Assembly: GCA_037140375.1 (NCBI GenBank)
Contig: JBAXER010000003.1
Location: 9,497 to 73,496, forward strand
Length of the DNA: 64,000 nucleotides
Source of the DNA: WLMZ01 sp037140375
Lineage (GTDB): Bacteria > Actinomycetota > Acidimicrobiia > Acidimicrobiales > Ilumatobacteraceae
Reading direction: 5' to 3'
Made by a program: the position numbers and the translations under genes. The notes beneath the pieces are model-generated. The model was given only the letters and a program-made list of their open reading frames with translations. It searched no databases and was not told the DNA's origin. Shown one piece after another: positions 33,436 through 41,520 of the stretch. Position 1 is the stretch's first letter, and each line of letters begins with the position of its first letter.

Positions 33436-34752
33436 TCAGCCCGCGGCAGCAGCGAAGCCCAAGGCGAGGTCGGCGAGGATGTCGTCGATCGACTCGAGGC
33501 CAACGCTCAAACGGATCAGCCCTGGCGTCACGCCCGACTGAACTTGCTCGGTGTCGCTGAGCTGGCTGTGGGTGGTGCTGGCTGGGTGAATCACCAAGCT
33601 GCGCACATCGCCAATGTTGGCCACGTGGCTGTGTAGCTCGACGCCTTCGACGAACTTCTGGCCGGCCTCAACGCCGCCCTTGATCTCGAAGGCAATGACT
33701 GAGCCGTAGCCCTTGCCGCCGCCGTACTTCTTGGCACGCTCGTGCCATGCGCTGGTCTCGAGACCGGCATAGTTCACGCTGAGCACCTGTGGGTGAGCAA
33801 CCAAGAACTTGGCCACCTTGTCGGTGTTCTGGAAGTGACGCTCCATGCGCAGGCTCAATGTCTCGAGGCCCTGCAGAATCATGAATGCGTTGAATGGCGA
33901 GATGGCTGCGCCGAGGTCGCGCAAGATCTGCACGCGCGCCTTGATGATAAATGCACCATGGCCCAGAGCTGGGAAGTAGGGCAGGCCGTGGTAGCTGGGG
34001 TCTGGCTCAATCATGTTCGGGAAGCGACCGCTTGCGGCGTAGTCGAACGTGCCGCCATCGATGATTGCGCCACCGATTGATGTGCCGTGGCCACCGATGA
34101 ACTTGGTGAGGCTGTGCACGATGATGTCGGCGCCCCACTCGAATGGGCGGATGAGGTATGGCGTGGCGACGGTGTTGTCGACCATCAACGGAATGCCGTT
34201 TTCGTGTGCGACCTTGCTGACACCTTCGATGTCGAACACGTCGTTCTTCGGGTTCGCCAAGACTTCGCCGAAGAACAGCTTGGTGTTCGGCTGAATGGCG
34301 TTGCGCCACTGCTCGAGATCGTGTGGGTCATCGACGAACGTGACGTTGATGCCCATCTTGGGAAGCGTGTGATGCAGCAAGTTGTAGGTGCCGCCGTACA
34401 GCGATGGCGAAGCCACGATGTGTCCACCAGCCTCGACCAAGGTGAGAATTGCAAGCGTCTCGGCCGACTGACCCGACGCCACAACCAGCGCGCCTGGCAG
34501 GCCAACCGCTGTCATGCAACCGCCCTCAAGCGAGTTGATGCGCGACTCAAGAGCGAGCTGCGTGGGGTTCATGATGCGGGTGTAGATGTTGCCGATCTCG
34601 GCCAGCGCGAAGAGGTTCTTGGCGTGCGCCGAATCGCGGAACTGATAACTCGTGGTCTGATAGATCGGAACTGCACGGGCACCCGTGGTTGGGTCCGGCT
34701 CGCCACCGATGTGAATTTGGCGGGTCTCGAAACCCCAGTTTGGATTGCTCAT
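33436..34752 (-). CDS. metY: O-acetylhomoserine sulfhydrylase
   Basis: 438 aa, Cys/Met-metabolism PLP family, MetY subgroup by length and by motifs: ETRQIHIGGEPDPTTGARAVPIYQTTSYQFRD at the N-terminus, YTRIMNPT near residue 62, and the PLP lysine in DIIVHSLTKFIGGHGTSIGG near residue 210. It makes homocysteine from O-acetylhomoserine and sulfide. The start is the ATG with AAGGGAG 5 nt upstream; an earlier in-frame ATG at 34770 lacks such a site. A -10 box and a palindrome lie upstream, suggesting repressor control. It is convergent with the PAC2 gene. Confidence 0.92.
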   Translation of the reverse strand: MSNPNWGFETRQIHIGGEPDPTTGARAVPIYQTTSYQFRDSAHAKNLFALAEIGNIYTRIMNPTQLALESRINSLEGGCMTAVGLPGALVVASGQSAETLAILTLVEAGGHIVASPSLYGGTYNLLHHTLPKMGINVTFVDDPHDLEQWRNAIQPNTKLFFGEVLANPKNDVFDIEGVSKVAHENGIPLMVDNTVATPYLIRPFEWGADIIVHSLTKFIGGHGTSIGGAIIDGGTFDYAASGRFPNMIEPDPSYHGLPYFPALGHGAFIIKARVQILRDLGAAISPFNAFMILQGLETLSLRMERHFQNTDKVAKFLVAHPQVLSVNYAGLETSAWHERAKKYGGGKGYGSVIAFEIKGGVEAGQKFVEGVELHSHVANIGDVRSLVIHPASTTHSQLSDTEQVQSGVTPGLIRLSVGLESIDDILADLALGFAAAAG

Positions 34753-34809
34753 GACGACTCCCTTTGACATGTTGCCCGAGCACCAGGAAGCGGCTCGACG
34801 ACGCCGCAG

Positions 34810-34815
34810 AGCCTA
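34810..34815 (-). promoter_or_regulatory. Possible -10 box TAGGCT of metY
   Basis: TAGGCT places a transcription start near 34803, giving a leader of about 50 nt with a ribosome-binding site, unlike the leaderless genes. Confidence 0.4.
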
Positions 34816-34821
34816 CCGCTC

Positions 34822-34848
34822 AATTCCCGACTCAATCAATCGGGAATT
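34822..34848. promoter_or_regulatory. Inverted repeat upstream of metY, candidate operator
   Basis: AATTCCCGA and TCGGGAATT are exact reverse complements separated by 9 nt. If TAGGCT is the metY -10 box, the repeat covers about -20 to -45, the usual site for a repressor. It could instead be a weak terminator for the upstream amidohydrolase operon, but there is no T-run. Confidence 0.5.
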
Positions 34849-34867
34849 AACAACACGTCACTACGGG

Positions 34868-36172
34868 TCACAAATCGAGCAATGGGAAATCGTGCCCGGT
34901 GAGCCAGTGACGCCCAACCGCTTTCGTCGATGCCCAGCGCTGCACCAAGCGATCGCCCGTGGGGTCTTCGTCGGTGATCTGGCCGAAGTCTCGTGGCGTT
35001 GGCCCAATTCGCTCGGCGTGCGGCGCCAACTTGGCGAGGTCGAACGAGTACACATCGGCGGCAGCGAGGCCGACCATCCGGCGAGTCTCTTCGATGGGCA
35101 TGTCGTGGAAGGTCTTCTTGAGCCACGCGGGAGTGTTCGGCCAGGTGCCCTCGGGGTGCGGAAAGTCGTTGCCCCACATGATGTTGTCGACACCGATTTC
35201 GTAGCGCATGCCGAGCTCGCGGCGCTTGGTGTTTGATGCGCCGATGAAGACGTTGCGGTCGATGTAGTCAGACGGCGGCATCGAGACGGCACCGCGGAAT
35301 GGATCGGCGCCAAGCTTCTCTGTGCCCTTTTGACCAAGGTACAAACGGTCCCAGAACCACATCAACGCGGGCAGCCACCAGCAGCCTGCTTCGGTGACAC
35401 CGAACTTGAGGTTGGGGAAGCGCTCGAACACACCCGACCAGAGCATGAACCACATTGGTCGTGCTGGCCACCACGTGACCTCGGTGACGTAGATGCCAAG
35501 GTGATCGCCGTATTCGTGACGTGCCGCCGGACCCGAGTGGGTCACGATGGGCAGGTTCATCTCTTCGCACAACGCCCACACTGGGTCGTAGCTGCGATCG
35601 TGATACGGCGTCTGGTTCATCCACATCGCGGGGATCATCACGGCGCCAAGACCGTCGGCCTTGATGCGTCGAATCTCGGCGAGTACCTCGTGCATCGGCG
35701 CCGTGATCGGCACCAAAGCCACGCCGCGACGGCGCTCGGGGCTATGCGCACATAGGTCTGCGAGCCAACGGTTGTGCGCCTGCGCGCCAGCCAATCCCAA
35801 CACCGGATCCATATCGCCCGACAATCCGAGGCCAGCGCCAAACGGCACGCAGGTACGGCTTTCGACGGCATCGGCATCGGGGAACACCACTTCGCCAGCA
35901 ACGCCGTCGCCGTCGAGTTCGAGGTCGCGACGGTCGGCATCCCAGCCGCTACGCAGGGCTTCCTCGTGCTCCTCGAACCACTTCTTGGCGTAGTCCTCGT
36001 TACGCACTCCAAGTCGCGTGCTGGCCTCGAGCACTGCGGCGCGCTCGCTGAGGAACTCGTCGAACTGCGGATGCACCTTCGATGAGAGATAGGCGCGGTA
36101 GTCCTCGGTGGGCAAGCCAGCGTGGCTGTCGGCCGAGACGATGATGTATGGGCTATTTGGATCAGTTGTCAT
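34868..36172 (-). CDS. Amidohydrolase-2 family metal-dependent hydrolase or decarboxylase
   Basis: 434 aa. It begins YIIVSADSHAG (Asp-Ser-His instead of the His-x-His of other amidohydrolases, as in many actinobacterial COG2159 proteins), and continues with GAQAHNRWLADLCAHSPERRRGVALVPI, LPIVTHSGPAA (metal His), and IMWGNDFPHPEGTWPNT, the C-terminal catalytic Asp motif. Relatives include aromatic decarboxylases and hydrolases. It is the last gene of a four-gene operon that begins with a paralogue. I use the ATG at 36172; a TTG lies 6 nt earlier. Substrate unknown. Confidence 0.85.
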   Translation of the reverse strand: MTTDPNSPYIIVSADSHAGLPTEDYRAYLSSKVHPQFDEFLSERAAVLEASTRLGVRNEDYAKKWFEEHEEALRSGWDADRRDLELDGDGVAGEVVFPDADAVESRTCVPFGAGLGLSGDMDPVLGLAGAQAHNRWLADLCAHSPERRRGVALVPITAPMHEVLAEIRRIKADGLGAVMIPAMWMNQTPYHDRSYDPVWALCEEMNLPIVTHSGPAARHEYGDHLGIYVTEVTWWPARPMWFMLWSGVFERFPNLKFGVTEAGCWWLPALMWFWDRLYLGQKGTEKLGADPFRGAVSMPPSDYIDRNVFIGASNTKRRELGMRYEIGVDNIMWGNDFPHPEGTWPNTPAWLKKTFHDMPIEETRRMVGLAAADVYSFDLAKLAPHAERIGPTPRDFGQITDEDPTGDRLVQRWASTKAVGRHWLTGHDFPLLDL

Positions 36173-36198
36173 GAGCAAGTTCTTTCAGGAGAGCGGGG

Positions 36199-37080
36199 TC
36201 AGCCGGGTACAGCGCGGAGGTAGGCGGGATTGGTTCGGTTCAAGATTGAGTCGGTGCGGGCGAGCAATTGGTTGTCGCCGCGTTCGCTGCGCGGATGCAT
36301 CCAAAACTCGTTGGCGAGAAGGCCGGCCACTACGAGTTCGGCCACTTCTTCGACGGGCGTGTAGGCGATGTTGACACCGGCGGCCTTCATCTGCGCCTCA
36401 AGTCCCTCGACCGTTGTGTACGGGGTCTTGCGTGGACGCTCTTTGGCGAACTCGTCGGTGCGGCTGCGCCACGACTCGAACAACCCAGTGCGCAAGATGT
36501 GCGGCCCAGGAAACAGCACTGATGCGCCGAGCTTCGATCCAACTTCTTGAAGTTGTCCGTACAGACACTCGGTGATGGTGACCACTGCGGCTTTGGTGGC
36601 TGCGTACTGCGGTGTGCTGGGCAGCGGCGAAACGCCGCCGTTACCCGACGACGTGTTCACGATGTGTCCTTCGTCGTCTTGCTCGAGCATCACGGGAACG
36701 AATGCATTAATGCCGTGCACGACGCCCATCATGTTGACGCCGATCGCCCACTTCCAGTCGTTGAGTTCGTGCTCCCACATGCGGCCCTCGGCGCCAGCGC
36801 CGATGCCTGCGTTGTTACACACAACGTGCACTGCCCCGAACGCCGACAGCGTGGCGTCACGCAAGGCCTCGACCGACGCGTAGTTGGTCACGTCGGTGGG
36901 CACGCCGATGATGTCCATGCCTGCGTCGCGACACTCGGCCACGGTGCGGGCCAATGGTTCGGCTTGCACATCGGCCAACACAACTTTCATGCCTGCGCCA
37001 GCGAAGCGCTCGCCCATTGCTCGGCCCAAACCACCGGCACCGCCGGTGACCACTGCGACGCGACCCTCGAGAGTGCGCAT
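36199..37080 (-). CDS. Short-chain dehydrogenase/reductase in the IclR-linked operon
   Basis: 293 aa classical SDR: AVVTGGAGGLGRAMGERFAGAG at residues 9-30, NNAGIGAG near residue 86, catalytic Ser in VNTSSGNGG and YAATKAAVV (Tyr-x3-Lys) near residue 160. The C-terminal 80 residues (RKTPYTTVEGLEAQMKAAGVNIAYTPVEEVAELVVAGLLANEFW) are longer than in FabG-type enzymes. The ATG shares one base with the stop of the preceding gene (TAATG), so it is coupled to the acetoacetate-decarboxylase-like gene. It would oxidise or reduce an intermediate of the same pathway. Confidence 0.85.
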   Translation of the reverse strand: MRTLEGRVAVVTGGAGGLGRAMGERFAGAGMKVVLADVQAEPLARTVAECRDAGMDIIGVPTDVTNYASVEALRDATLSAFGAVHVVCNNAGIGAGAEGRMWEHELNDWKWAIGVNMMGVVHGINAFVPVMLEQDDEGHIVNTSSGNGGVSPLPSTPQYAATKAAVVTITECLYGQLQEVGSKLGASVLFPGPHILRTGLFESWRSRTDEFAKERPRKTPYTTVEGLEAQMKAAGVNIAYTPVEEVAELVVAGLLANEFWMHPRSERGDNQLLARTDSILNRTNPAYLRAVPG

Positions 37081-37865
37081 TAGTCGGCCGCTCCGATGAC
37101 CGAGAGGTCGTCGTAACGCTGATGCACAAACGGGCGAACCCACTCGCCTGGCACCGTGGTGATGATCTCGCCGTGCTGCTTGCTCGAGCGCTCAGCGAAC
37201 TCCATATAGCGCAACTTGCGCACCGGAAGATCGGCTACCGGATCGAATTTCGATTCGCGCAGAATCAGCTCGCCATCGACCTTCCACACAGCGCGGGTCT
37301 TCTCGTCGCGGTGGCAATAGACCAGCGCCGGATCGCTATCGAAGCCCTTGCCTGATGGGTCGAGCAGAAACTTGAAATAGAAGTCGGTGCGCCGACGATC
37401 GGGGGTAATTGGTTCTTCGCCAACCACGCGTCCGTTGATCTCAACGAAGGTGACGCCCATGCGGGCGAACCAGCCCCGCACATCGTCGCCCACTCGCGTG
37501 AGCGTGACGTCGGCAAGCTTCTTTGGCTCGCCAAATGTCTCGCGACCACCAACAACTGCTTGCTCGGTGGTCATCGGCATCACCAACGGGTACCCGCCAA
37601 TAAGACCGTCGTGCATCGCCTCGACCGAGAACGTGCCCGCACCAAACGGTGCACGACCGTGACCAATATCGACCGTCGCAAAGGTGACCCGCACCAACGG
37701 CTCGGTGCTTGGCGTGAGTGGCTGCGGCAGCACTGCTGCGATGGCTTCCGGATCGGTTTCGTACACCGCAGTAAGTGTCGTGGCCCACGTGTCAACCGAG
37801 GTGGTCTCGAGTTCGCGGTTACGCAGTTGGTCGACCGAGCGGCCGCCGTATCGAATGTTTCCCAT
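37080..37865 (-). CDS. Acetoacetate decarboxylase-family protein
   Basis: 261 aa. The ADC fold is indicated by TVDIGHGRAPFGAGTFSVEAMHDGLIGGYPLVMP near residue 65 and by GGRETFGEPKKLADVTL near residue 105, which holds the Lys-Lys pair where acetoacetate decarboxylase forms its Schiff base. Relatives also act as aldolase-dehydratases or hydratases on beta-keto acids. Start ATG with GGGAG 9 nt upstream, 47 nt after the first amidohydrolase; stop overlaps the SDR start. The true substrate is unknown. Confidence 0.83.
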   Translation of the reverse strand: MGNIRYGGRSVDQLRNRELETTSVDTWATTLTAVYETDPEAIAAVLPQPLTPSTEPLVRVTFATVDIGHGRAPFGAGTFSVEAMHDGLIGGYPLVMPMTTEQAVVGGRETFGEPKKLADVTLTRVGDDVRGWFARMGVTFVEINGRVVGEEPITPDRRRTDFYFKFLLDPSGKGFDSDPALVYCHRDEKTRAVWKVDGELILRESKFDPVADLPVRKLRYMEFAERSSKQHGEIITTVPGEWVRPFVHQRYDDLSVIGAAD

Positions 37866-37912
37866 GTGATATCTCCCGTCATCTCTTCACTAATCGGGCC
37901 GTGGCCCACTCA

Positions 37913-39145
37913 CTACTTCGCTCCGAAACCCACTAGTGCCGGACACTTCTCGGCTTCCATTGGCACATCGCCAGGAAGCAACGGAACATCAACATCGCTG
38001 ACGAGCGGCCCGATGCGCTGCGCGATTGGGCGTAGCGCCTCGAGGTCGAAGCCGTAGACACGAGCGGCGTTGCCACCGAGCATCATCGCCACCTCATCGT
38101 GAGGCACTCCGGCAAACTCGGCGCGCAAGGTTTCGAGTGTGTACGGCGTGCTCGCCTCTTTGTGTGGGTAGTCGCTGCCCCACATGATCTTGTCGAGGCC
38201 AACCTTGTGACGCAGCGGCACCTCGGCCGGACGAATAAAGCTGGAGCCAACGTTGCATTGGCGAGCGAAGTATTCGCTCGGGCTCAACGACAACTTCGAC
38301 ATCACCGGCTCACCCCACACATGCTCTTGGGAGCCAACGGCGGTGCGCATGCGATCGAAGAAGTAGTCAAGACGGGCCAACTCTTCGGGGATCCACGCGG
38401 TGCCCTGCTCGGTGAACACCAATTGCATATTGGGATGACGCTCGAGCGCTCCCGACACCATCAGATGGGTCAGTGCTCGGTGCGAGAACCACGTGATCTC
38501 AAGCAAGAAGATGATCGGCGACTCGACCGCATCGGTCATCGTGGGGCTGGCGCTGCCACCGTGATGGTTCACCGGCATCGAGAGTTCTTCGCACACCTGC
38601 CACAGCGGTTCGTAATAGGCGCCGTCGTACAACTCGGGCAAGCCGCAGTTGGGCGGCACACCCGGCAACAACACGCCACCGGTAAGACCATTCGCTTTGG
38701 CCCAACGAACCTCAGCCACTGCAGCATCAATGTCGTGCAACAAGATCTGAGCGATGCCAGCACGACGGCCCGGCGTGAGCGAACAGAAGTCGGCGAGCCA
38801 ACGGTTGTGCGCCTGCAAGCCTGCCCAGCGGCGGGCCACATCGGCAGCATCTACGGCCGGCGGTTGAAAAGTGAGCGACGACCGTGGGTAAAACGGCGGC
38901 ACGGTGTTTGGGTAGATGACCTCGGCCACGACGCCGTCGGCTTCCATGTCGGCAAGACGACGATCTGAATCCCAGTTACGTGTTCCGAGATCACCGAGGA
39001 GATCTGGGTAGATCATGTCGTACGAGTCGGCCCACGCATCGAACTGCTCGTGCAAATGCGACGGCAGATACGGGCGGTAATCGAGCAAGGCTCCACCGCC
39101 ATGACAGTCGGCAGAAATCACGGTGTAACGGTCGTCGCCAACCAC
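37913..39145 (-). CDS. Amidohydrolase-2 family protein, first gene of the IclR-linked operon
   Basis: 410 aa, paralogous to the gene at 34868: VISADCHGGGALLDYRPYLP, GLQAHNRWLADFCSLTPGRRAGIAQILL, MPVNHHGGSASPTM (metal His) and IMWGSDYPHKEASTPYTLE (catalytic Asp). The two paralogues share the ADxH start, the AHNRWLADFC motif and the WGxDxPH motif but differ elsewhere, so they may act on different intermediates. The GTG start has GGAGG 5 nt upstream. It is divergent from an IclR regulator; the inverted repeat lies 20 nt before its start. Confidence 0.86.
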   Translation of the reverse strand: MVGDDRYTVISADCHGGGALLDYRPYLPSHLHEQFDAWADSYDMIYPDLLGDLGTRNWDSDRRLADMEADGVVAEVIYPNTVPPFYPRSSLTFQPPAVDAADVARRWAGLQAHNRWLADFCSLTPGRRAGIAQILLHDIDAAVAEVRWAKANGLTGGVLLPGVPPNCGLPELYDGAYYEPLWQVCEELSMPVNHHGGSASPTMTDAVESPIIFLLEITWFSHRALTHLMVSGALERHPNMQLVFTEQGTAWIPEELARLDYFFDRMRTAVGSQEHVWGEPVMSKLSLSPSEYFARQCNVGSSFIRPAEVPLRHKVGLDKIMWGSDYPHKEASTPYTLETLRAEFAGVPHDEVAMMLGGNAARVYGFDLEALRPIAQRIGPLVSDVDVPLLPGDVPMEAEKCPALVGFGAK

Positions 39146-39164
39146 AAACCCTCCAAAAACTTCT

Positions 39165-39203
39165 GTATCACTAGGTGATACGAATAGTTATTCTGTGATA
39201 CAG
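39165..39203. promoter_or_regulatory. IclR operator: palindrome plus third half-site
   Basis: GTATCAC and GTGATAC, separated by TAG, form a perfect palindrome at 39165-39181; a third copy, CTGTGATACAG, at 39193-39203 overlaps the probable iclR -10 box TACAGT. The position between divergent genes suits autorepression and control of the amidohydrolase operon. Confidence 0.75.
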
Positions 39204-39204
39204 T
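39199..39204 (+). promoter_or_regulatory. Possible -10 box TACAGT of the iclR-type gene
   Basis: TACAGT lies 15 nt before the regulator ATG and inside the third operator half-site. Confidence 0.4.
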
Positions 39205-39219
39205 CTGCTCCGCACTTCT

Positions 39220-39942
39220 ATGGCTGTCAAGACAATCCAATCCGTCGAGAACGCGCTCCTGGTGATGGAGACGCTTGCCTCCGTTCAGCCCATTGGGGTC
39301 TCGGCACTGGCGCGTCTGGTGAACCTCGACAAGAACGCTGTGCAGCGCATCTTGATCACCCTTGGGCATGCCGGATGGATACGCCAAGGCGACAGCGGCG
39401 AGTGGCAGATCACGTCTCGGGCCTTTCAGATAGGCACCCGCTACACGGCGGGCCTGCGCGACGCAGCGCGTCCACATCTCGAAGTGTTGCAACACGACAC
39501 CGGCGAAACCGTGCTGCTGATGGCCCGCGAAGGGCTGAGCATGGTGGTGGTCGATGCCATCGACAGTGCGCACGCACTACGCATGACCGTGCCAATCGGC
39601 ACCTTGGTTCCCCTCAGCACCGCGGGGGCCTTCGATACGTTCCTCAGCGACGCTGATCAAGCGCATCTGGTGAACGTGCAGCCAATGGCCGGGCGGCCGC
39701 GCAAACTATCGAAGCGAGCAATCGCCAACGTTCGCGCAGCTGGGTTCTACGTGCTCGACGACATGTATCCCAGCTCAATGGCAGCGGGGGCACCTGTGTT
39801 CAGTGAGCACAATGCCCCGATCGCGTCAGTCACTGTGGTTGGGCCACGAGCCAGAGTGAGCAAGCCAATGGCTCATCACTTCGGTGAACTCGCTGCCGCC
39901 ACGGCTGCCGCAATCGGGGCATCGCTCGGTGTAGTGAGATAA
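39220..39942 (+). CDS. IclR-family transcriptional regulator
   Basis: 240 aa. The N-terminal winged helix-turn-helix reads IQSVENALLVMETLASVQPIGVSALARLVNLDKNAVQRILITLGHAGWI (residues 6-54), followed by the IclR effector domain (QHDTGETVLLMAREGLSMVVVDAIDS, then FSEHNAPIASVTVVGP). It should bind the palindrome just upstream and control the divergent four-gene operon in response to a pathway compound. ATG start; no clear ribosome-binding site. Its stop is 4 nt from the end of the convergent ilvC. Confidence 0.92.
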   Translation: MAVKTIQSVENALLVMETLASVQPIGVSALARLVNLDKNAVQRILITLGHAGWIRQGDSGEWQITSRAFQIGTRYTAGLRDAARPHLEVLQHDTGETVLLMAREGLSMVVVDAIDSAHALRMTVPIGTLVPLSTAGAFDTFLSDADQAHLVNVQPMAGRPRKLSKRAIANVRAAGFYVLDDMYPSSMAAGAPVFSEHNAPIASVTVVGPRARVSKPMAHHFGELAAATAAAIGASLGVVR

Positions 39943-39946
39943 GGCG

Positions 39947-40975
39947 TCAGCCTCCGGAAATGTCGGCAACCTTCTGCTTGCCAGCGCCGAGGAACGGCAT
40001 CATGGCACGCAATTCAGCGCCAACTTTTTCGATTGGGTGAGCAGCGCCAGCGGCACGCAGTTCGTTGAAGCGCGCACGGCCGCTTTCGCTCTCGGCAATC
40101 CATTCCTTGGCAAACTTGCCCGACTGGATTTCCTTGAGGATCTTCTTCATCTCGAGCTTGGTCTTAGCGTTCACAACGCGAGGACCACGGGTGACATCGC
40201 CGTACTCGGCGGTGTCGGAGATGGAGTAGCGCATGCCTGCGATGCCCTCTTCGTACATGAGGTCAACAATGAGCTTCACTTCGTGCAAGCACTCGAAGTA
40301 GGCCATCTCGGGCTGGTAGCCAGCCTCGACCAAGGTCTCGAAGCCAGCCTGCACCAGCGAGGTGACGCCGCCACAAAGCACGGCCTGCTCGCCGAACAAG
40401 TCGGTCTCGGTCTCTTCGGTGAAGGTGGTCTCGATGACACCGGCGCGAGCTGCACCAATGGCATCGGCGTATGACAGCGCCAACGCGTGGGCGCTACCGG
40501 AAGCATCCTGATGCACGGCGATGATGGCAGGAACGCCGCCACCCTCGGTGTAGGTGCGGCGCACGAGGTGACCTGGACCCTTGGGGGCGATCATGATGAC
40601 GTCGACGAGCTTCGAGGGACGGATGCGCTTGAAGCGGATGTTGAAGCCGTGAGCGAAGGCCAACGCCTTGCCCTTCTTCAAGTACTTCTTGATCTCGTTC
40701 TCGTAGGTGTCCTTCTGCTCGGTGTCGGGCATGGTGAGCATGATCAGATCGGCCCACTTGGCGGCCTCTGGGATCGTCTTCACCGTGAGACCAGCGGCCT
40801 CGGCCTTGGCCTTGCTCTTCGAGCCTTCGCGCAAGCCGACAACGACCTGGACGCCCGACTCTTTGAGGTTGAGAGCGTGAGCGTGACCCTGCGACCCGTA
40901 GCCGATGATGGCCACCTTGCGGTTGCGAATGATCGACGGATCCGCATCGGCCTCGTAATACACCTTGGCTGCCAT
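39947..40975 (-). CDS. ilvC: Ketol-acid reductoisomerase
   Basis: 342 aa, class I length. The NADPH motif is AIIGYGSQGHAHALNLKESG near residue 25; GLREGSKSKAKAE gives the phosphate-binding residues, and the C-terminal knotted domain has IETTFTEETETDLFGEQAVLCGG (metal Asp/Glu) near residue 188. It isomerises and reduces acetolactate and acetohydroxybutyrate for valine, leucine and isoleucine. Its ATG overlaps the ilvH stop by one base (TGATG); third gene of ilvBHC. Confidence 0.96.
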   Translation of the reverse strand: MAAKVYYEADADPSIIRNRKVAIIGYGSQGHAHALNLKESGVQVVVGLREGSKSKAKAEAAGLTVKTIPEAAKWADLIMLTMPDTEQKDTYENEIKKYLKKGKALAFAHGFNIRFKRIRPSKLVDVIMIAPKGPGHLVRRTYTEGGGVPAIIAVHQDASGSAHALALSYADAIGAARAGVIETTFTEETETDLFGEQAVLCGGVTSLVQAGFETLVEAGYQPEMAYFECLHEVKLIVDLMYEEGIAGMRYSISDTAEYGDVTRGPRVVNAKTKLEMKKILKEIQSGKFAKEWIAESESGRARFNELRAAGAAHPIEKVGAELRAMMPFLGAGKQKVADISGG

Positions 40976-41520
40976 CAGACTACTTTTCCTTTCACAGCGC
41001 GAAGACGAGCTTCGCGATCCAGTTTGGGCAACGCAACCCGACCGGTGCGCTGCAATTCAACGATGCCATAGCCTCGCAGAAGTTCTTCAAAATCGTCGAG
41101 TTTGTCAGGATGGCCATCGAGGCTCACCGTGATTGCGTCGACGCCGACAGCAAGAATCTTGCCCTCGAAAATGTTGGCCAGCTCGACAACTTGGCCGCGA
41201 TCATCGCACGTGGCCCGCACTGTAGCGAGCAACAGTTCGCGCTCGACACTGCGTCGAGGATCGAGCTCGCTGATCTTGACGACCTCGATCAGCTTGAAGA
41301 GCTGCTTCACGATCTGCTCAAGCGGTGTGGACTCGACGTCGACAACCACGGTGATTCGGCTCAGCGCCTCGTCTTCGGTTGGCGCCACGGCCAGCGAGAA
41401 GATGTTGTAGCCACGGCGGGCGAACAGGCCCGCCACACGAGCGAGAACGCCCGAACGGTTCTGAACGAGCACGCTGAGGATGTGGTAGTTGGGCTGACTT
41501 GTTGTTGATGTAACGCTCAT
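40975..41520 (-). CDS. ilvH: Acetolactate synthase, small regulatory subunit
   Basis: 181 aa. An N-terminal ACT domain (HILSVLVQNRSGVLARVAGLFARRGYNIFSLAVAPTED, residues 13-50) that binds the feedback inhibitor valine is followed by the ALS-ss C-terminal domain (LVELANIFEGKILAVG ... LRGYGIVELQRTGRVALPKLDRE). It activates and regulates IlvB. The ATG overlaps the ilvB stop by 4 nt and its own stop overlaps ilvC, so all three are translationally coupled. Confidence 0.95.
   Translation of the reverse strand: MSVTSTTSQPNYHILSVLVQNRSGVLARVAGLFARRGYNIFSLAVAPTEDEALSRITVVVDVESTPLEQIVKQLFKLIEVVKISELDPRRSVERELLLATVRATCDDRGQVVELANIFEGKILAVGVDAITVSLDGHPDKLDDFEELLRGYGIVELQRTGRVALPKLDREARLRAVKGKVV

Noticed and set aside
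34753..34867. SAM-sensing riboswitch upstream of metY
   Set aside because: I compared the leader with the S-box, SAM-IV and SAH consensus cores from memory and found no matching core; only a short palindrome is present.
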